This document shows, in pieces, positions 18,841 through 28,050 of a stretch of 64,000 nucleotides of DNA (positions are counted from its first letter, which is position 1; each line of letters starts with the position of its first letter). Under the pieces are notes generated by a model, which saw only the letters and a list, made by a program, of their open reading frames with translations, searched no databases and was not told the DNA's origin. Source of the stretch: Galaxea fascicularis (lineage: Eukaryota > Cnidaria > Anthozoa > Scleractinia > Euphylliidae). The stretch covers positions 26,788,006-26,852,005 of the forward strand of contig OX419338.1 in assembly GCA_948470475.1 (NCBI GenBank), in the 5' to 3' direction. The position numbers and the translations under genes are program-made.

Positions 18841-19532
18841 CTGTGAAAAAACAAACAGCCGGCTCGATTCATCATGACGTTGAGTGATTCCCTTGGCCAA
18901 AAGTGGCACACAACCCCCCACCCCCTTTTCTTTTTTGTCTTTGAGTCCCTCCTGCGGGGATCGACCGTTCCATACGAGAGCCTCTAAGTGGCATCACGGC
19001 GTCGGGGGGGTAAATTTCTTTGGTTCAGGGTAAGCAGGTAGTAAAAATTATGGTAGTTCCAGTCTTTTAGAATAATTTTTTGTTCACGGCCACTTTTAAT
19101 AACCCACGTTACCGGATGTGGCCTCTTTACGACAACGAGGTTATACACAAAGTCACACCAAATAACAAGATGATCATATTACCGGAAGTAGACGCGTTCT
19201 GAGGGTGAGGCTACGAATATACTAGTCACGCAATTAGACACGCTGTTTTGGTAAACGAAGGTTTATCACGAAACACAGACTACGAACCCCCACACCACTC
19301 CAAATTTTATTTTTTTTATTAATCTAATCACAATACTGCACCAGCCCCCCCCCCCCTCCCCCCCCCCCCGACGCCGTGATGCCACTTAGAGGCTCTCGTA
19401 TGGAACGGTCGATCCCCGCAGGAGGGACTCAAAGACAAAAAAGAAAAGGGGGTGGGGGGTTGTGTGCCACTTTTGGCCAAGGGAATCACTCAACGTCATG
19501 ATGAATCGAGCCGGCTGTTTGTTTTTTCACAG
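18841..19532. repeat. Second inverted repeat, 170-base arms, sharing a block with the first
   Basis: Arms 18841-19010 and 19363-19532 are inverted copies with a 352-base centre (19011-19362). The inner ends are G/C homopolymer-rich (GGGGGGG at 19004-19010 and a long C-rich run at 19345-19369). The outer 110 bases of each arm, with CTGTGAAAAAACAAACAGCC, are the same block found inside both arms of the preceding repeat (18075-18186 and 18693-18802), so this block occurs four times. The centre contains two GTTACCGGATG/TTACCGGAAG-like sites but no gene. Confidence 0.85.
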
Positions 19533-19903
19533 CCTCTACTATGGAATTTCTAAGTCGCTACCCGTGTTCACGAGCACGGACAAATGAGACGATTAGAAGA
19601 GACCGGATGTCTGGTGTAAGCAAGGGGTACGTCACTGGTGTGTTGGATACAGCAAAGGGGTGTAAGTTTGGCAGAACGGAGACGTCATTGGGATAATAGG
19701 AATACAAAAGAGGTCGAAATGTGATGTCGGCAAAACGTGTATAATTTGTTTTCCATTTCTCTGTGACGTCAGACAACTCACGATGTCTACGCAAGACGAT
19801 AACTACTGTCGTCTTGTATGTTTCCTTACACGACAAGTGATCATTTAATACTCGTTCCTGGGTTTCATGTGCAGCCTCACTAGTTCATTTATAACAATGT
19901 TTT

Positions 19904-20651
19904 TCAGACCACTACCTCTCGACTGTCTGCGTCTGTCCCACTGCACTCTATGCAGTTTCTCATAATGCCAATATCGAGCACGCAAAACCACTGAAGCGCA
20001 TATCCCAGTGGGACGACAACCTCCATAGGTTGATTCACAGTAGCGACTGTTACCAGGGTCGGGCGGATGACCATGTCGGCGATAAAGAATACGGCACTTA
20101 GAAATTCGTTGAGCGCGTCCCTTTCTGGACGTCTTGCACAATAGATGCGGACATCGATGCGTTGCAGGGATTTCCAGTCGCGTTTCATGAGTTGCTCCGC
20201 CAAGCCTACGAGCTTAGCCTTGAAACACTGTACCGATTCTTTAGGAATCACCTGCCGGACGAAATGAAAATGATGCATGGCGATTCGAGAGAGAACAGAT
20301 TGCAGAAAAAAAAAACGGTTGATAAAAAACATGACTCACCTGTTGAAGGTCTCTTGTTATTATGTCATCACTGACGAGCATTTGCATGTCCGCCACAAGT
20401 GACCATCTACTGACCTCCACCAAAGAAAACAACCGCCGTAAAGTTTGTCGACAATACCCACACGTTCCCCGATTCGTCTTTTCCCACTCCACTTGGCAAT
20501 GTCGATGCACGAATTGTCGACAGCACTGTAAAGGCACGGCGCTCCTACTAAAGGGTGTCACGGGACTAAGACAGAAGAAACAAGTTTTCAAAATCTCAAG
20601 TTTCCATTCTGGGGATATGCCCTGCAATCGACGGCTCTGACGAGTCGCCAT
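19904..20651 (-). CDS. Spliced RING-type protein (two exons)
   Basis: Exon 1 is 20340-20651 (104 codons) and exon 2 is 19904-20251 (116 codons with stop), with an 88-base intron 20252-20339. The donor is CAG/GTGAGT and the acceptor is a pyrimidine-rich tract ending CCGGCAG. The spliced frame is continuous and gives 219 residues. The RING-like module uses C24, C27, C43, C44, H49/H51, C52, C64 and C67. Exon 2 has two hydrophobic stretches (around SAVFFIADMVI and LGYALQWFCVL) that could be membrane segments. The truncated paralogue at 28628-29054 has its intron at exactly the same codon, which is the best support for splicing. Likely a ubiquitin ligase; target unknown. Confidence 0.65.
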
Positions 20652-20817
20652 CGATATATATATATATATATATTCTGGTAATGAAATCTCACTGCGGGGG
20701 TACGAATGATGACACACAACACATAACGACAACGATGGTCGAGTCCTTTTTTTTTATTATCATTGTTGTTTCATCGTTTTATCTACAACGTAGCCACGTC
20801 TTCAAATGCCGGTTATG

Positions 20818-21282
20818 CTAGTAGTCCACTCTCCTCTTCTTGCCAGGGGGCAAGGAATCTGGAAGCTCGTCGTGGGATGCGAGTGCACTCTCGAAACAAA
20901 CAGGATAATCGCCGATCGTCGTTTTGAGATGAACGCCAACGACTACTCCGGGTTCAAATCCTTTCCTTGTCGAATCTGTCCTCTGAATCTGGTAACAGTG
21001 ATCGCCGAGGTACTGCTTCAGTGCCCACCTCAATTCCTCGTCGTCCACCAAATTCCCCGCGCCACTTACGATCGCCGTCCTACCGCATACCTCTTCATCC
21101 TTTAGCAGTGATAGGCCGAGGTTTATTCTTTCAAAGGCCGAGTCGGTCAAGGGTTTGATCGCGCCGGCAGCTGTTGCCTCAAAGTCTTCGTTGCAAACGA
21201 GACACTTGTCGTCCATGATTGCAACCTCCGTCGACTTTGTTCGTCTTTTCTTGATGCGATATCCACGCCATCTATGTTGCAT
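20818..21282 (-). CDS. Unknown protein with an N-terminal Cys-x2-Cys
   Basis: A 154-aa protein. A TATAAC box at about 21370-21375 makes the ATG at 21282 the first start in the transcript. A second ATG at 21216, just before the DDKCLVCNEDF motif, is also possible. After a basic N-terminus (RIKKRR) comes a single Cys-x2-Cys, which is too little for a clear zinc finger. A mixed alpha/beta part follows, and the end is basic (PPGKKRRV), probably a nuclear signal. I do not recognise the family. It is convergent with nothing nearby and lies between the spliced RING gene and the A-rich repeats. Confidence 0.5.
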   Translation of the reverse strand: MQHRWRGYRIKKRRTKSTEVAIMDDKCLVCNEDFEATAAGAIKPLTDSAFERINLGLSLLKDEEVCGRTAIVSGAGNLVDDEELRWALKQYLGDHCYQIQRTDSTRKGFEPGVVVGVHLKTTIGDYPVCFESALASHDELPDSLPPGKKRRVDY

Positions 21283-21589
21283 TTGTTTTAACACCAAGCG
21301 GTCACCAAAATTCGATTCGGCAATCTCGAGAAACAAACGAAAAAAAGTAGCCCTCTTTACCCTACTGGTGTTATATCCGATAAAAAAAAACATATACACA
21401 GTTCGTTTGCTACGTGGTGTACGAAACTAACGAATAAAAGAGAGAGACACGAGAGCGATGGCGCGAAAAACTGGAAAACGAACTCGGCAAGCTAGGGTCA
21501 AGACTCGACCGTTTCATATCCGGTTCCAAATAGAAAAAAAAAATGAATCACCACTGACCAAAGTGGCAACAAAGTCACCAGGCAAGGAC

Positions 21590-22250
21590 AACGTGTTCGT
21601 TTGTTTTAAAACACAAAACATCCAGAGAGATTGGTTTGATTTTTTTTTCAGTTTTTTTATTGAATATTTATCGTGGATACATGCTGATCAAGAAAAAGGT
21701 AATGAAATTAACTAACATCTACCAAAAACGACATTCGATAAGTATACCTGTCACCGCAAAGCAATCAAATTATGACTCAAAAGGTACCGGCTAATAATAA
21801 TCGCTCGTTTCAACTACAAAACAATCAATTTATGGCTACCCGTAATCGCAAAGCAATCAAATTATGACCCAAAAGCTACCGGCTAATAATACTCGCCCGT
21901 TTCAACTACAAAACAATCAATTCATGGCACAGGGACTATTGGCTAACGAAAACTTGGCATTCTAACTATAAAAACGTGCAAATGTTACTCAAAAGCTACC
22001 GGCTAATGATACTCTTTCTTATAACTGCAAAAACAATAAAAAACAATGACTCAAACGTTATCGGCTAATAATATTCGCCGGTTTAAATGCAAAACAGAAA
22101 AAAAAATCATTACTAAAAAAGCCACCAGTTATCCATGCATTCCATTCTAACTGTAAAAACAAAAAAAAAACATAACTCAAAAGCTACCAACTAGCAATAG
22201 CAACAACAACAACAACAACAACAAAAGTGGTAAAAATCATGGACAGAAAA
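21590..22250. repeat. Degenerate A-rich repeat array 1
   Basis: The first 110 bases copy the 3' flank of the H gene remnant at 23536 (ACACAAAACATCCAGA). About seven degenerate units of roughly 60 bases follow, each with a CTCAAAAGCTACCGGCTAAT-like core and a run such as CAATCAAATTATG. A (CAA)n run closes it. The same repeat follows the other family B/H unit at 23590-24370. No gene is seen. Confidence 0.65.
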
Positions 22251-22300
22251 GCAACCAGCTGACGATCTTCAACCTCAAACTAGGATGTTGTTTTACAATG

Positions 22301-22936
22301 TCAAATCTCCGGACTGATGTTTTCTTTTCCCTTCTTTTTCCTTTTTGGCCTCTTGATATCAACATCGTCATCTTCCTCCGTTGTGTGCAACCCAGCGTCA
22401 CCCCCGACTGTGGCTGCTGCTCCTTGACCTTTTCTTTTCTCCCCGTCAGCTTCGGCGTCTGAGTTTGGGAATAATGACTCATCCAATGGTGTATTCACAT
22501 CATAACAATTAAGCTTCTCAAAGGCAATCCTGGACAAACGGGGCAGACTCCCTTTCTCGGGAAACATCTTGTTGATCGTTAGACAGGACTCTAATGGTAG
22601 ATTCTCGAGAATCAGCTCTGCGGGATTTTCTTGGGATGACTGAGTGAGAATGTGGTAGGGACGAACCAGACAGTTGGTACCCTTCACATATTCTACAGCC
22701 ATCGTTTCTGGTACCACCGATTTTGTAACGGCCGCTTCCAACTGCATCGGGCCACCGGCTTCTTTCTGAGACCAGAAAGGCTCCATATACACGTATCTGC
22801 CATCAGCTGCAACAGCGACGCAACGGTCGATCGACGAGTCTTCAAGACGGACATATTTGCGTCCCTTGGACACAAACACTGTTTCGGTCTTCGGAAATTC
22901 GTAAACGATCTTACCCATTCTCGGCTGGGCTGCCAT
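22301..22936 (-). CDS. Family B protein, long form 1
   Basis: A 211-aa protein. The start at 22936 is chosen because it aligns with the start of the sister protein at 25333 (MA-x-QP-x3-GKIVY). Shared landmarks are KGRKYVRLEDSSI, VYMEPFWSQ, the QSSQENP motif and LPLESCLTI. The short form at 7434 has the corresponding NGRKYLL and VWSQD elements. The C-terminal 60 residues are low-complexity, acidic then basic (KRPKRKKKGKEN), suggesting nuclear location. A TATTTAAA box lies about 85 bases upstream. Function unknown. Confidence 0.65.
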   Translation of the reverse strand: MAAQPRMGKIVYEFPKTETVFVSKGRKYVRLEDSSIDRCVAVAADGRYVYMEPFWSQKEAGGPMQLEAAVTKSVVPETMAVEYVKGTNCLVRPYHILTQSSQENPAELILENLPLESCLTINKMFPEKGSLPRLSRIAFEKLNCYDVNTPLDESLFPNSDAEADGEKRKGQGAAATVGGDAGLHTTEEDDDVDIKRPKRKKKGKENISPEI

Positions 22937-23194
22937 GGCCGAGCTCTCTCCCACCGTCTTTCCTCGACCCGCACCTTCCACTTTGAAGCGAATGTCGGTC
23001 GATCTTCCTTTTTTTAAATACGCCGTTGTTTTAGCGATAAAACGTCTTCTTTACGACGTCGCATCGGCGATCGGGGACGGTCCCTTGCACGATCAGCTCA
23101 AAACGATCGTTACGCGACTGAGCTGGCAAAATTAGTCCCCGCCACAGCTCTGTCTCTCTCTCTCCTTGCGATGATCGTGACGAAAACGTTTGCC

Positions 23195-23535
23195 TCCTCA
23201 ATCTACGGAAGACAAACGCGAACGTGGATTCGGTTTACCAAGAACTCCCAACTTCAATTTATGTGCCACGCTTCGAGGTTCGCACGACGCACACGCCACG
23301 CGACTGTGGTCTCGAAACATACAACAATGAGAACTACCTCTTCTTTATAAACGATCAACAAGAATACGTCTTGCGATATGGTGGCGGGCTCGAAACCTAC
23401 GAGGAAAGGTCTCTAGAGGCAGGTTTTTGTCTGGAAACATTCTTGTGGGTAGAAAGCGATCGACGCATGGGGCTAGAGGTCACAGCAACCGACACCCCTT
23501 TTAACAAGTACGTGATACCTTATCTCTACCCCTGA
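23195..23535 (+). pseudogene. Family H remnant (front and back missing)
   Basis: The sequence matches the central part of the gene at 25688-26422 (LETYN, EYVLR, WVESDR, TPFNKYVIPYLYP). It has no ATG in frame, lacks about 100 bases found upstream in the intact gene, and stops with TGA directly after the YLYP motif. The C-terminal CARD-like part of the intact gene is therefore absent. It is followed by the same A-rich repeats as the 21.6 kb region. Confidence 0.65.
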
Positions 23536-23589
23536 GAAGCACCAAACACAAAACATCCAGACAGATTGGAGTTATTTTTTTTTAATGTT

Positions 23590-24370
23590 TATCGAGAATA
23601 CATAGTAGACGCAACAACCGGTCAACAAAATGATGCTCACCCATTTTAGCTACAAAACAATCAATTTATGGCTCAGGGATTATTGGCTAACGAAACTTTA
23701 AAATTCTGGCTACAAAGCGTTGTAAATGTGGCTCGTTCCTATAACTGCAATGACTCAAAATATGACTCAATAAATGACTCAAAAATTATCGGCTAATGAT
23801 ATTTGCCTTCTCTAATCGAAAAAAATGATTAAAAATGGGCAAAAAAGCTACCCGCCACCGTTACTCGTCCCTATAATGACAAAAGCAATAAAATGATGAT
23901 TCAAAAAGCCATCGGCTAATAATTGGCCCCTATAACTGTAGAAAAAAAGCATAAAATAATGACTCAAAAGTTACTTCTAACTACGAGACATGGAAAATTT
24001 AACTCCAAAAAAAACTACCGACCTATGACAATTGCTCCGGTAACTGCGAAAAAAAAAATACAATGAAAATAATTACTCAAATGCTATCGACTAATGATAT
24101 TCGCCATTCTAGCTGCAAAACAGACAAAAACAAGTAACGGCTAAAAGCCTGTCAATTAACGACGCATGCCATTCTAACTGTAAAACATCAAAAAAATCTG
24201 TCTCAAAAAATTACCAAAAACAATTTTCGTTATTTCAACAACAACAAAAAATAAAAATAAAAAATATGACTCAAAAAGCTATCAGTTAACGAAATTCTCC
24301 CCTCTAACTGCAAAACACTAAAAAACATGCTACAAAAAAAAAAAAACAACAACAACAATCAAACTATGGC
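23590..24370. repeat. Degenerate A-rich repeat array 2
   Basis: About ten units of roughly 60-65 bases with the same core as array 1 (a GACTCAAAA-x-TATCGGCTAATGA-like sequence alternating with A-rich runs). It lies immediately downstream of the family B gene at 24443 on its strand, just as array 1 lies downstream of the family B gene at 22301. The repeat is therefore part of the duplicated unit. Confidence 0.65.
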
Positions 24371-24442
24371 ATGAAATAAATCGTCTGGTTTTTTTTCTTT
24401 TACACTGACAAATCTTCTGACTGATGTTTTCTTTTCGTGAGG

Positions 24443-25333
24443 TTAAATTCTCATGCCTGCCTTTCTTCTTATTTTGGGCTTACTGATATCCTCATCGTCG
24501 CCATCTTCCTCCGTTGTGTAATACCCACTGTCACCTCTGTCTTTGGCTGCCATTTCTGGGTTGTTTTCTTTCCCCCTACCAACTTCAATGTGCGATCTCT
24601 TCTCCTTCTTCTTGTGCGACCCACCATCCGCGGCTGCTTCTCCTTGACTTTTCTTTTTCTCCCCATAGGCTTCAGCGTCTGATTTCGGGAAGCATGGATA
24701 TGCACCTCTGTCTTCGGCTGCCGTTCCTGGGTTGTTTTCTTTGTCTCCATCAACATCAATGTCTGATTCCTTCTTCGTGTGCAACCCACCGTCCGCGGAT
24801 GCTGCTCTTTGACTTTTCTTTTTCTCTCCATAGGCTTCAGCGTCTGATTTCGGGAAGCATGGCACCCCTAATGGCACATTCAAGTCGTACTGGTTAAGCT
24901 CGTCAAAGGCAATGCGGGATAACTCCGCAATACTCCCTTCTGTGGGAAACATGGTCTTAATCGTTATCCAGGACTCCGGGGGTAGTTTCTCGAGGATTAT
25001 CTCTCTGGGGTTTTCTTGAGACGACCGAGTCAGAACGTGGTGGCTACGAACTAGATCGTTGGTGCCCTTCATTTCGTCTGCAGCCTCCGTTTCTGTTACC
25101 ACCTCTTTGGTAACGACCGCCTCCAGCTGCATCGGTTTACCGACTTCTTCTTGAGACCACAAAGGCTCTAGATACACGTGTCTGCCATTATCCGCAATGG
25201 CGACGCAATGAGCAATCGACGAGTTCACAAGGCGGACGTACTTGCGTCCGTCAGCGACGAACAACGATACCCCGTTCGGAAAGAAAGATTTTAAGTTGTA
25301 AACGATCTTACCAATTTCTGGTTGGGTTGCCAT
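24443..25333 (-). CDS. Family B protein, long form 2 with internal duplication
   Basis: A 296-aa protein. The first 170 residues align throughout with the protein at 22301-22936 (DGRKYVRLVNSSI, YLEPLWSQE, QSSQENP, LPPESWITI). The C-terminal part is extended by a tandem duplication of about 50 residues: CFPKSDAEAYGEKKKSQ appears twice, each followed by an acidic stretch and an ENNP motif. The ending is acidic, then basic (KPKIRRKAGMR). Length difference to the sister protein is explained mainly by this duplication. Probably nuclear; function unknown. Confidence 0.65.
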   Translation of the reverse strand: MATQPEIGKIVYNLKSFFPNGVSLFVADGRKYVRLVNSSIAHCVAIADNGRHVYLEPLWSQEEVGKPMQLEAVVTKEVVTETEAADEMKGTNDLVRSHHVLTRSSQENPREIILEKLPPESWITIKTMFPTEGSIAELSRIAFDELNQYDLNVPLGVPCFPKSDAEAYGEKKKSQRAASADGGLHTKKESDIDVDGDKENNPGTAAEDRGAYPCFPKSDAEAYGEKKKSQGEAAADGGSHKKKEKRSHIEVGRGKENNPEMAAKDRGDSGYYTTEEDGDDEDISKPKIRRKAGMRI

Positions 25334-25687
25334 GGACGAGCTCTCTCTCTTTTTCTCGTCCTGTCACCTTCCACTTCGAAGAGAATGTCGCTCGATCTTC
25401 CCTGTTTTGAATATGCCGTTGGTTCTACGATAAAACCTCTTCTTTGCAACGTCCCTTCAGAGGGTTTCACCAAGGACGTTATTCGCAAGGGGACCGAGGG
25501 AACGGCCTCTGCACCATCATTTCGAAACAGTTCCCTCTCCTTGTGGTGGTTATGGCAAAAGATTAAAAAAAAAATTTGCCTCCTCGATCCGCAGAAAATG
25601 CACGCGATCGCGCATTCGGTTCAACGCAATGTTTTTTTTGTGACCACAAAAAGAGACTTTGTTCGTTGTAGTCTCGTTTGGGAGAAA

Positions 25688-26422
25688 ATGAGCGATACCA
25701 AAAATCGCAGTGGTGACTTTACCATGAACCAGAACTTCAACTTATGTGCCACGCTTCGAGGTTCGCATGACGCATCCAAGGACGTCGACACGGAAACGTG
25801 GCACCACGAAGTGTACACACCACGAGACCGTACTCTCGAGACGTACAACAGCAAGAGCTACCTCTTCTTGATAAACGATAAACATGAGTACGTGTTGCGT
25901 TTCGATGGCGCTCTCGAAACTTACGAAGGATGGTCCCTCGAGACAGTTTTCGGTTGGGAAAGATTTTCGTGGGTAGAAAGCGATCGACACATGGAGCTAC
26001 GAGTCGCCGCAACCGATACCCCTTTTAACAAGTACGTGATACCTTATCTCTACCCCGAGAAGCACCGAGATCCCATCTGGCCAGAGGAAGCTTCGAGATT
26101 TTTGTTAAAATTTCAAAACAAGTATCCAAAAAGAGCGCTAAACGTCTTATTCAAGTGGATGAGAGAAGAGGACGAAACGAGCACCCATTTCTTTAAAGCA
26201 AAGCGAATCTTGGAACCCCTCATCGGGACTCACCCACTAGAGATCGAAGATAAACTTTGTCTACAAATCAGGAAAGGTGGCAAGGGAATCCAGAAGTTTG
26301 TTACTCTCTTAGATTCGACAACAAACTATGAGTTGGTCGACGAGGTGAAAGAAAGGATAAAGGAGTGGAAAGCGAGCCACGGTGACTGGTACGTGGCCAC
26401 GTTGATATCGACTTCAACCTAG
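25688..26422 (+). CDS. Family H protein with CARD-like C-terminus
   Basis: A 244-aa protein from the ATG at 25688. The frame is open further upstream (other ATGs at 25385 and 25598), so a longer form is possible. Residues 45-125 form the part shared with the remnant at 23195. Residues about 148-225 resemble the death-fold CARD: amphipathic helices, then a K/RG turn followed by a helix (DKLCLQIRKGGKGIQKFV) and LLDSTTNYELVDEV, which parallels the last two helices of caspase-9-type CARDs. This is pattern recognition by eye, not a scored match. If right, it may interfere with host apoptosis or inflammasome-type assemblies. Confidence 0.5.
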   Translation: MSDTKNRSGDFTMNQNFNLCATLRGSHDASKDVDTETWHHEVYTPRDRTLETYNSKSYLFLINDKHEYVLRFDGALETYEGWSLETVFGWERFSWVESDRHMELRVAATDTPFNKYVIPYLYPEKHRDPIWPEEASRFLLKFQNKYPKRALNVLFKWMREEDETSTHFFKAKRILEPLIGTHPLEIEDKLCLQIRKGGKGIQKFVTLLDSTTNYELVDEVKERIKEWKASHGDWYVATLISTST

Positions 26423-26631
26423 TACTGTGAATGGCATCGTCCGATGCCAAAATACTTTCTCGGGGTACGAAAACCTACGCCGTCTCGTTTTTTCTCTTAT
26501 TCTTGTGAATGCAAAACAAAACAAAAACCACCATTAAATGCATTGAAAGAGCACACACAAAATTGCATCGATTTTTTTATTAACATGTTTGTTTCGACTC
26601 TTTCTTTCGCCGTCCAACATATAGGACACAT

Positions 26632-27159
26632 CTAGGACACACGCATGGCATCTGTGGCTTGTCTCGACTCTTGCCGTCGTCTTTGATTTGAGATGCGAGA
26701 CGAACGACGAGGTGCGATATCGTGCTCCAGACGAGACAGGTAGATTTCTAGGCCAAGGTGGTCTCTTTGTGCGACGAAGTCGGTGACTCTATCAAAGACC
26801 GTCACGCTGCGTTTGAGTTTGTACCGACAATGCTTGTCTACGGCTCGAACGAATCGCTTGCATTTGTCGCCTTTCCCCTTCTTCACGGACAATCGCACCG
26901 CTCTGATCCCTCGCTGTAAATTCCGGCTGCACAGATCGCCAACATAGTTCAGACGCGGCAAAACTTTAAGCGGGACGCCCTCTGCCATGAAGTCCCAGAG
27001 AATGTCGTGCAAAACTTCGGTGGTCGAGTCCAAGCACCCTAAGAGCTCGTCAGCGTGATGTGCTCCTTTCGATCTCGTTCGTGATTCTTCTTCCCTTGTA
27101 ATGGCGTGCTCGCCCTTCCGATACAGTGCATCGAGATAATAGGTGGCCTTCCAGGACAT
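26632..27159 (-). CDS. Family I protein with CARD-like core, copy 1
   Basis: A 175-aa protein that is a tandem paralogue of 27365-27898. The ATG at 27159 is matched by an ATG at the equivalent position in the sister gene. However, the frame is conserved between the two for about 28 further codons upstream without indels, so a non-ATG start or upstream exon is possible. Residues about 38-125 show a helical pattern with RAVRLSVKKGKGDKCKRFV resembling the central CARD helices. The C-terminus is basic (RRSSR, NQRRR). A reverse AATAAA lies about 50 bases beyond the stop. The CARD assignment is tentative. Confidence 0.55.
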   Translation of the reverse strand: MSWKATYYLDALYRKGEHAITREEESRTRSKGAHHADELLGCLDSTTEVLHDILWDFMAEGVPLKVLPRLNYVGDLCSRNLQRGIRAVRLSVKKGKGDKCKRFVRAVDKHCRYKLKRSVTVFDRVTDFVAQRDHLGLEIYLSRLEHDIAPRRSSRISNQRRRQESRQATDAMRVS

Positions 27160-27364
27160 CTCAGTGGTCGATGCGACGTTTGGAATGTTCGTTTCGTCTA
27201 CCGAAGCTTTCGATATTTGGCGGACGCGAAATCCGGCGCCAAAATAATAATTTAACACAACTAGTTAAAAAAGCAAAATTACAAAACTAAAAAAAGTGCA
27301 ACACGCAAGGTACACATGTTTTGTTTCAACTCTTCCTTTTTGTAGTCCAGCATCTAGGACACAT

Positions 27365-27898
27365 CTATGACACATGCACAGCATCTGTTCCTTGCCTCGA
27401 CTCTTGCCCCCGTCTTTGATTCATGATGCGAGGCGAACGACGAGGTGCACGGGCCCTCTCCAAAAGAGACAGATAGTTTTCTAGGCCAACGTAGTCTTGT
27501 CTTCTGAGGAAATCGTCGATTCTATCAAAGATCTTTACGTTGCGTTCAAGCCTGAACCCATAGTGCTTGTTCAAGGCTCGAACGAATCGCCTGCATTTGT
27601 CACCGCGTCCCTTTTTCACAGACAATCGCACCGCCTTGACACCTCGCTGAAGATACCGGTCGTACAGATCGGCAATGTGGTTAAATCGCACCAAAAAGTT
27701 TAGTGGGACGTCCTCTCTAATGTTGTTCCAGATTTCGTTGTGTGTGGTTTGGGTGATCAAGTCCAGCTGCCGCAGGAGCCTGGCAACGCGATGCCCTCCT
27801 CTCGATCTCCTTCGTAATTTTTCTTCCATGACAATGGCCCTCTCGCCATCTTGATTAAGGTCATGGAGAAAACAGAAGGCGGCAATATCCCAGAACAT
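27365..27898 (-). CDS. Family I protein with CARD-like core, copy 2
   Basis: A 177-aa protein, paralogous to the preceding gene along its whole length (about half of residues identical by eye). The most conserved part is KAVRLSVKKGRGDKCRRFVR plus the basic C-terminal RRSPRI-x-NQRR tail. The upstream in-frame extension reaches about 27988 and begins with FGAKF, matching FGAGF in copy 1, but has no ATG. It is divergent from the CHY zinc-finger gene at 28051, with at most 150 bases between them for both promoters. A death-fold role is tentative. Confidence 0.55.
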   Translation of the reverse strand: MFWDIAAFCFLHDLNQDGERAIVMEEKLRRRSRGGHRVARLLRQLDLITQTTHNEIWNNIREDVPLNFLVRFNHIADLYDRYLQRGVKAVRLSVKKGRGDKCRRFVRALNKHYGFRLERNVKIFDRIDDFLRRQDYVGLENYLSLLERARAPRRSPRIMNQRRGQESRQGTDAVHVS

Positions 27899-28050
27899 CT
27901 CACTGGTCGACGGGATGCTTGGGTTGTTCGTTTCGTCGAGCGATGTCTTCGATATTTGGCAGACACAGAATTTGGCGCCGAAAAACAAAATTGTCAGACG
28001 ACAAGTTAAAAAAGCAAAAACACGAAATTAAACAAAACCCAAAGGTGCCA

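Noticed and set aside
18148..18911. Open frames on both strands through the inverted repeat
   Set aside because: They are mirror images of each other, consist of low-complexity Gln, Leu, His/Pro and Trp/Gly runs, and have no start context or poly(A) signal.
19558..19836. A 92-codon minus-strand frame that could be a third exon of the spliced RING gene
   Set aside because: The composition is plausible, but exon 2 has its own stop and no clear donor/acceptor pair links it, so it is left out.
21458..21715. An 85-codon plus-strand frame
   Set aside because: The second half is the duplicated 3' flank of the family H unit and is A/T-rich with Phe runs. The basic N-terminus alone is not enough to support a gene.
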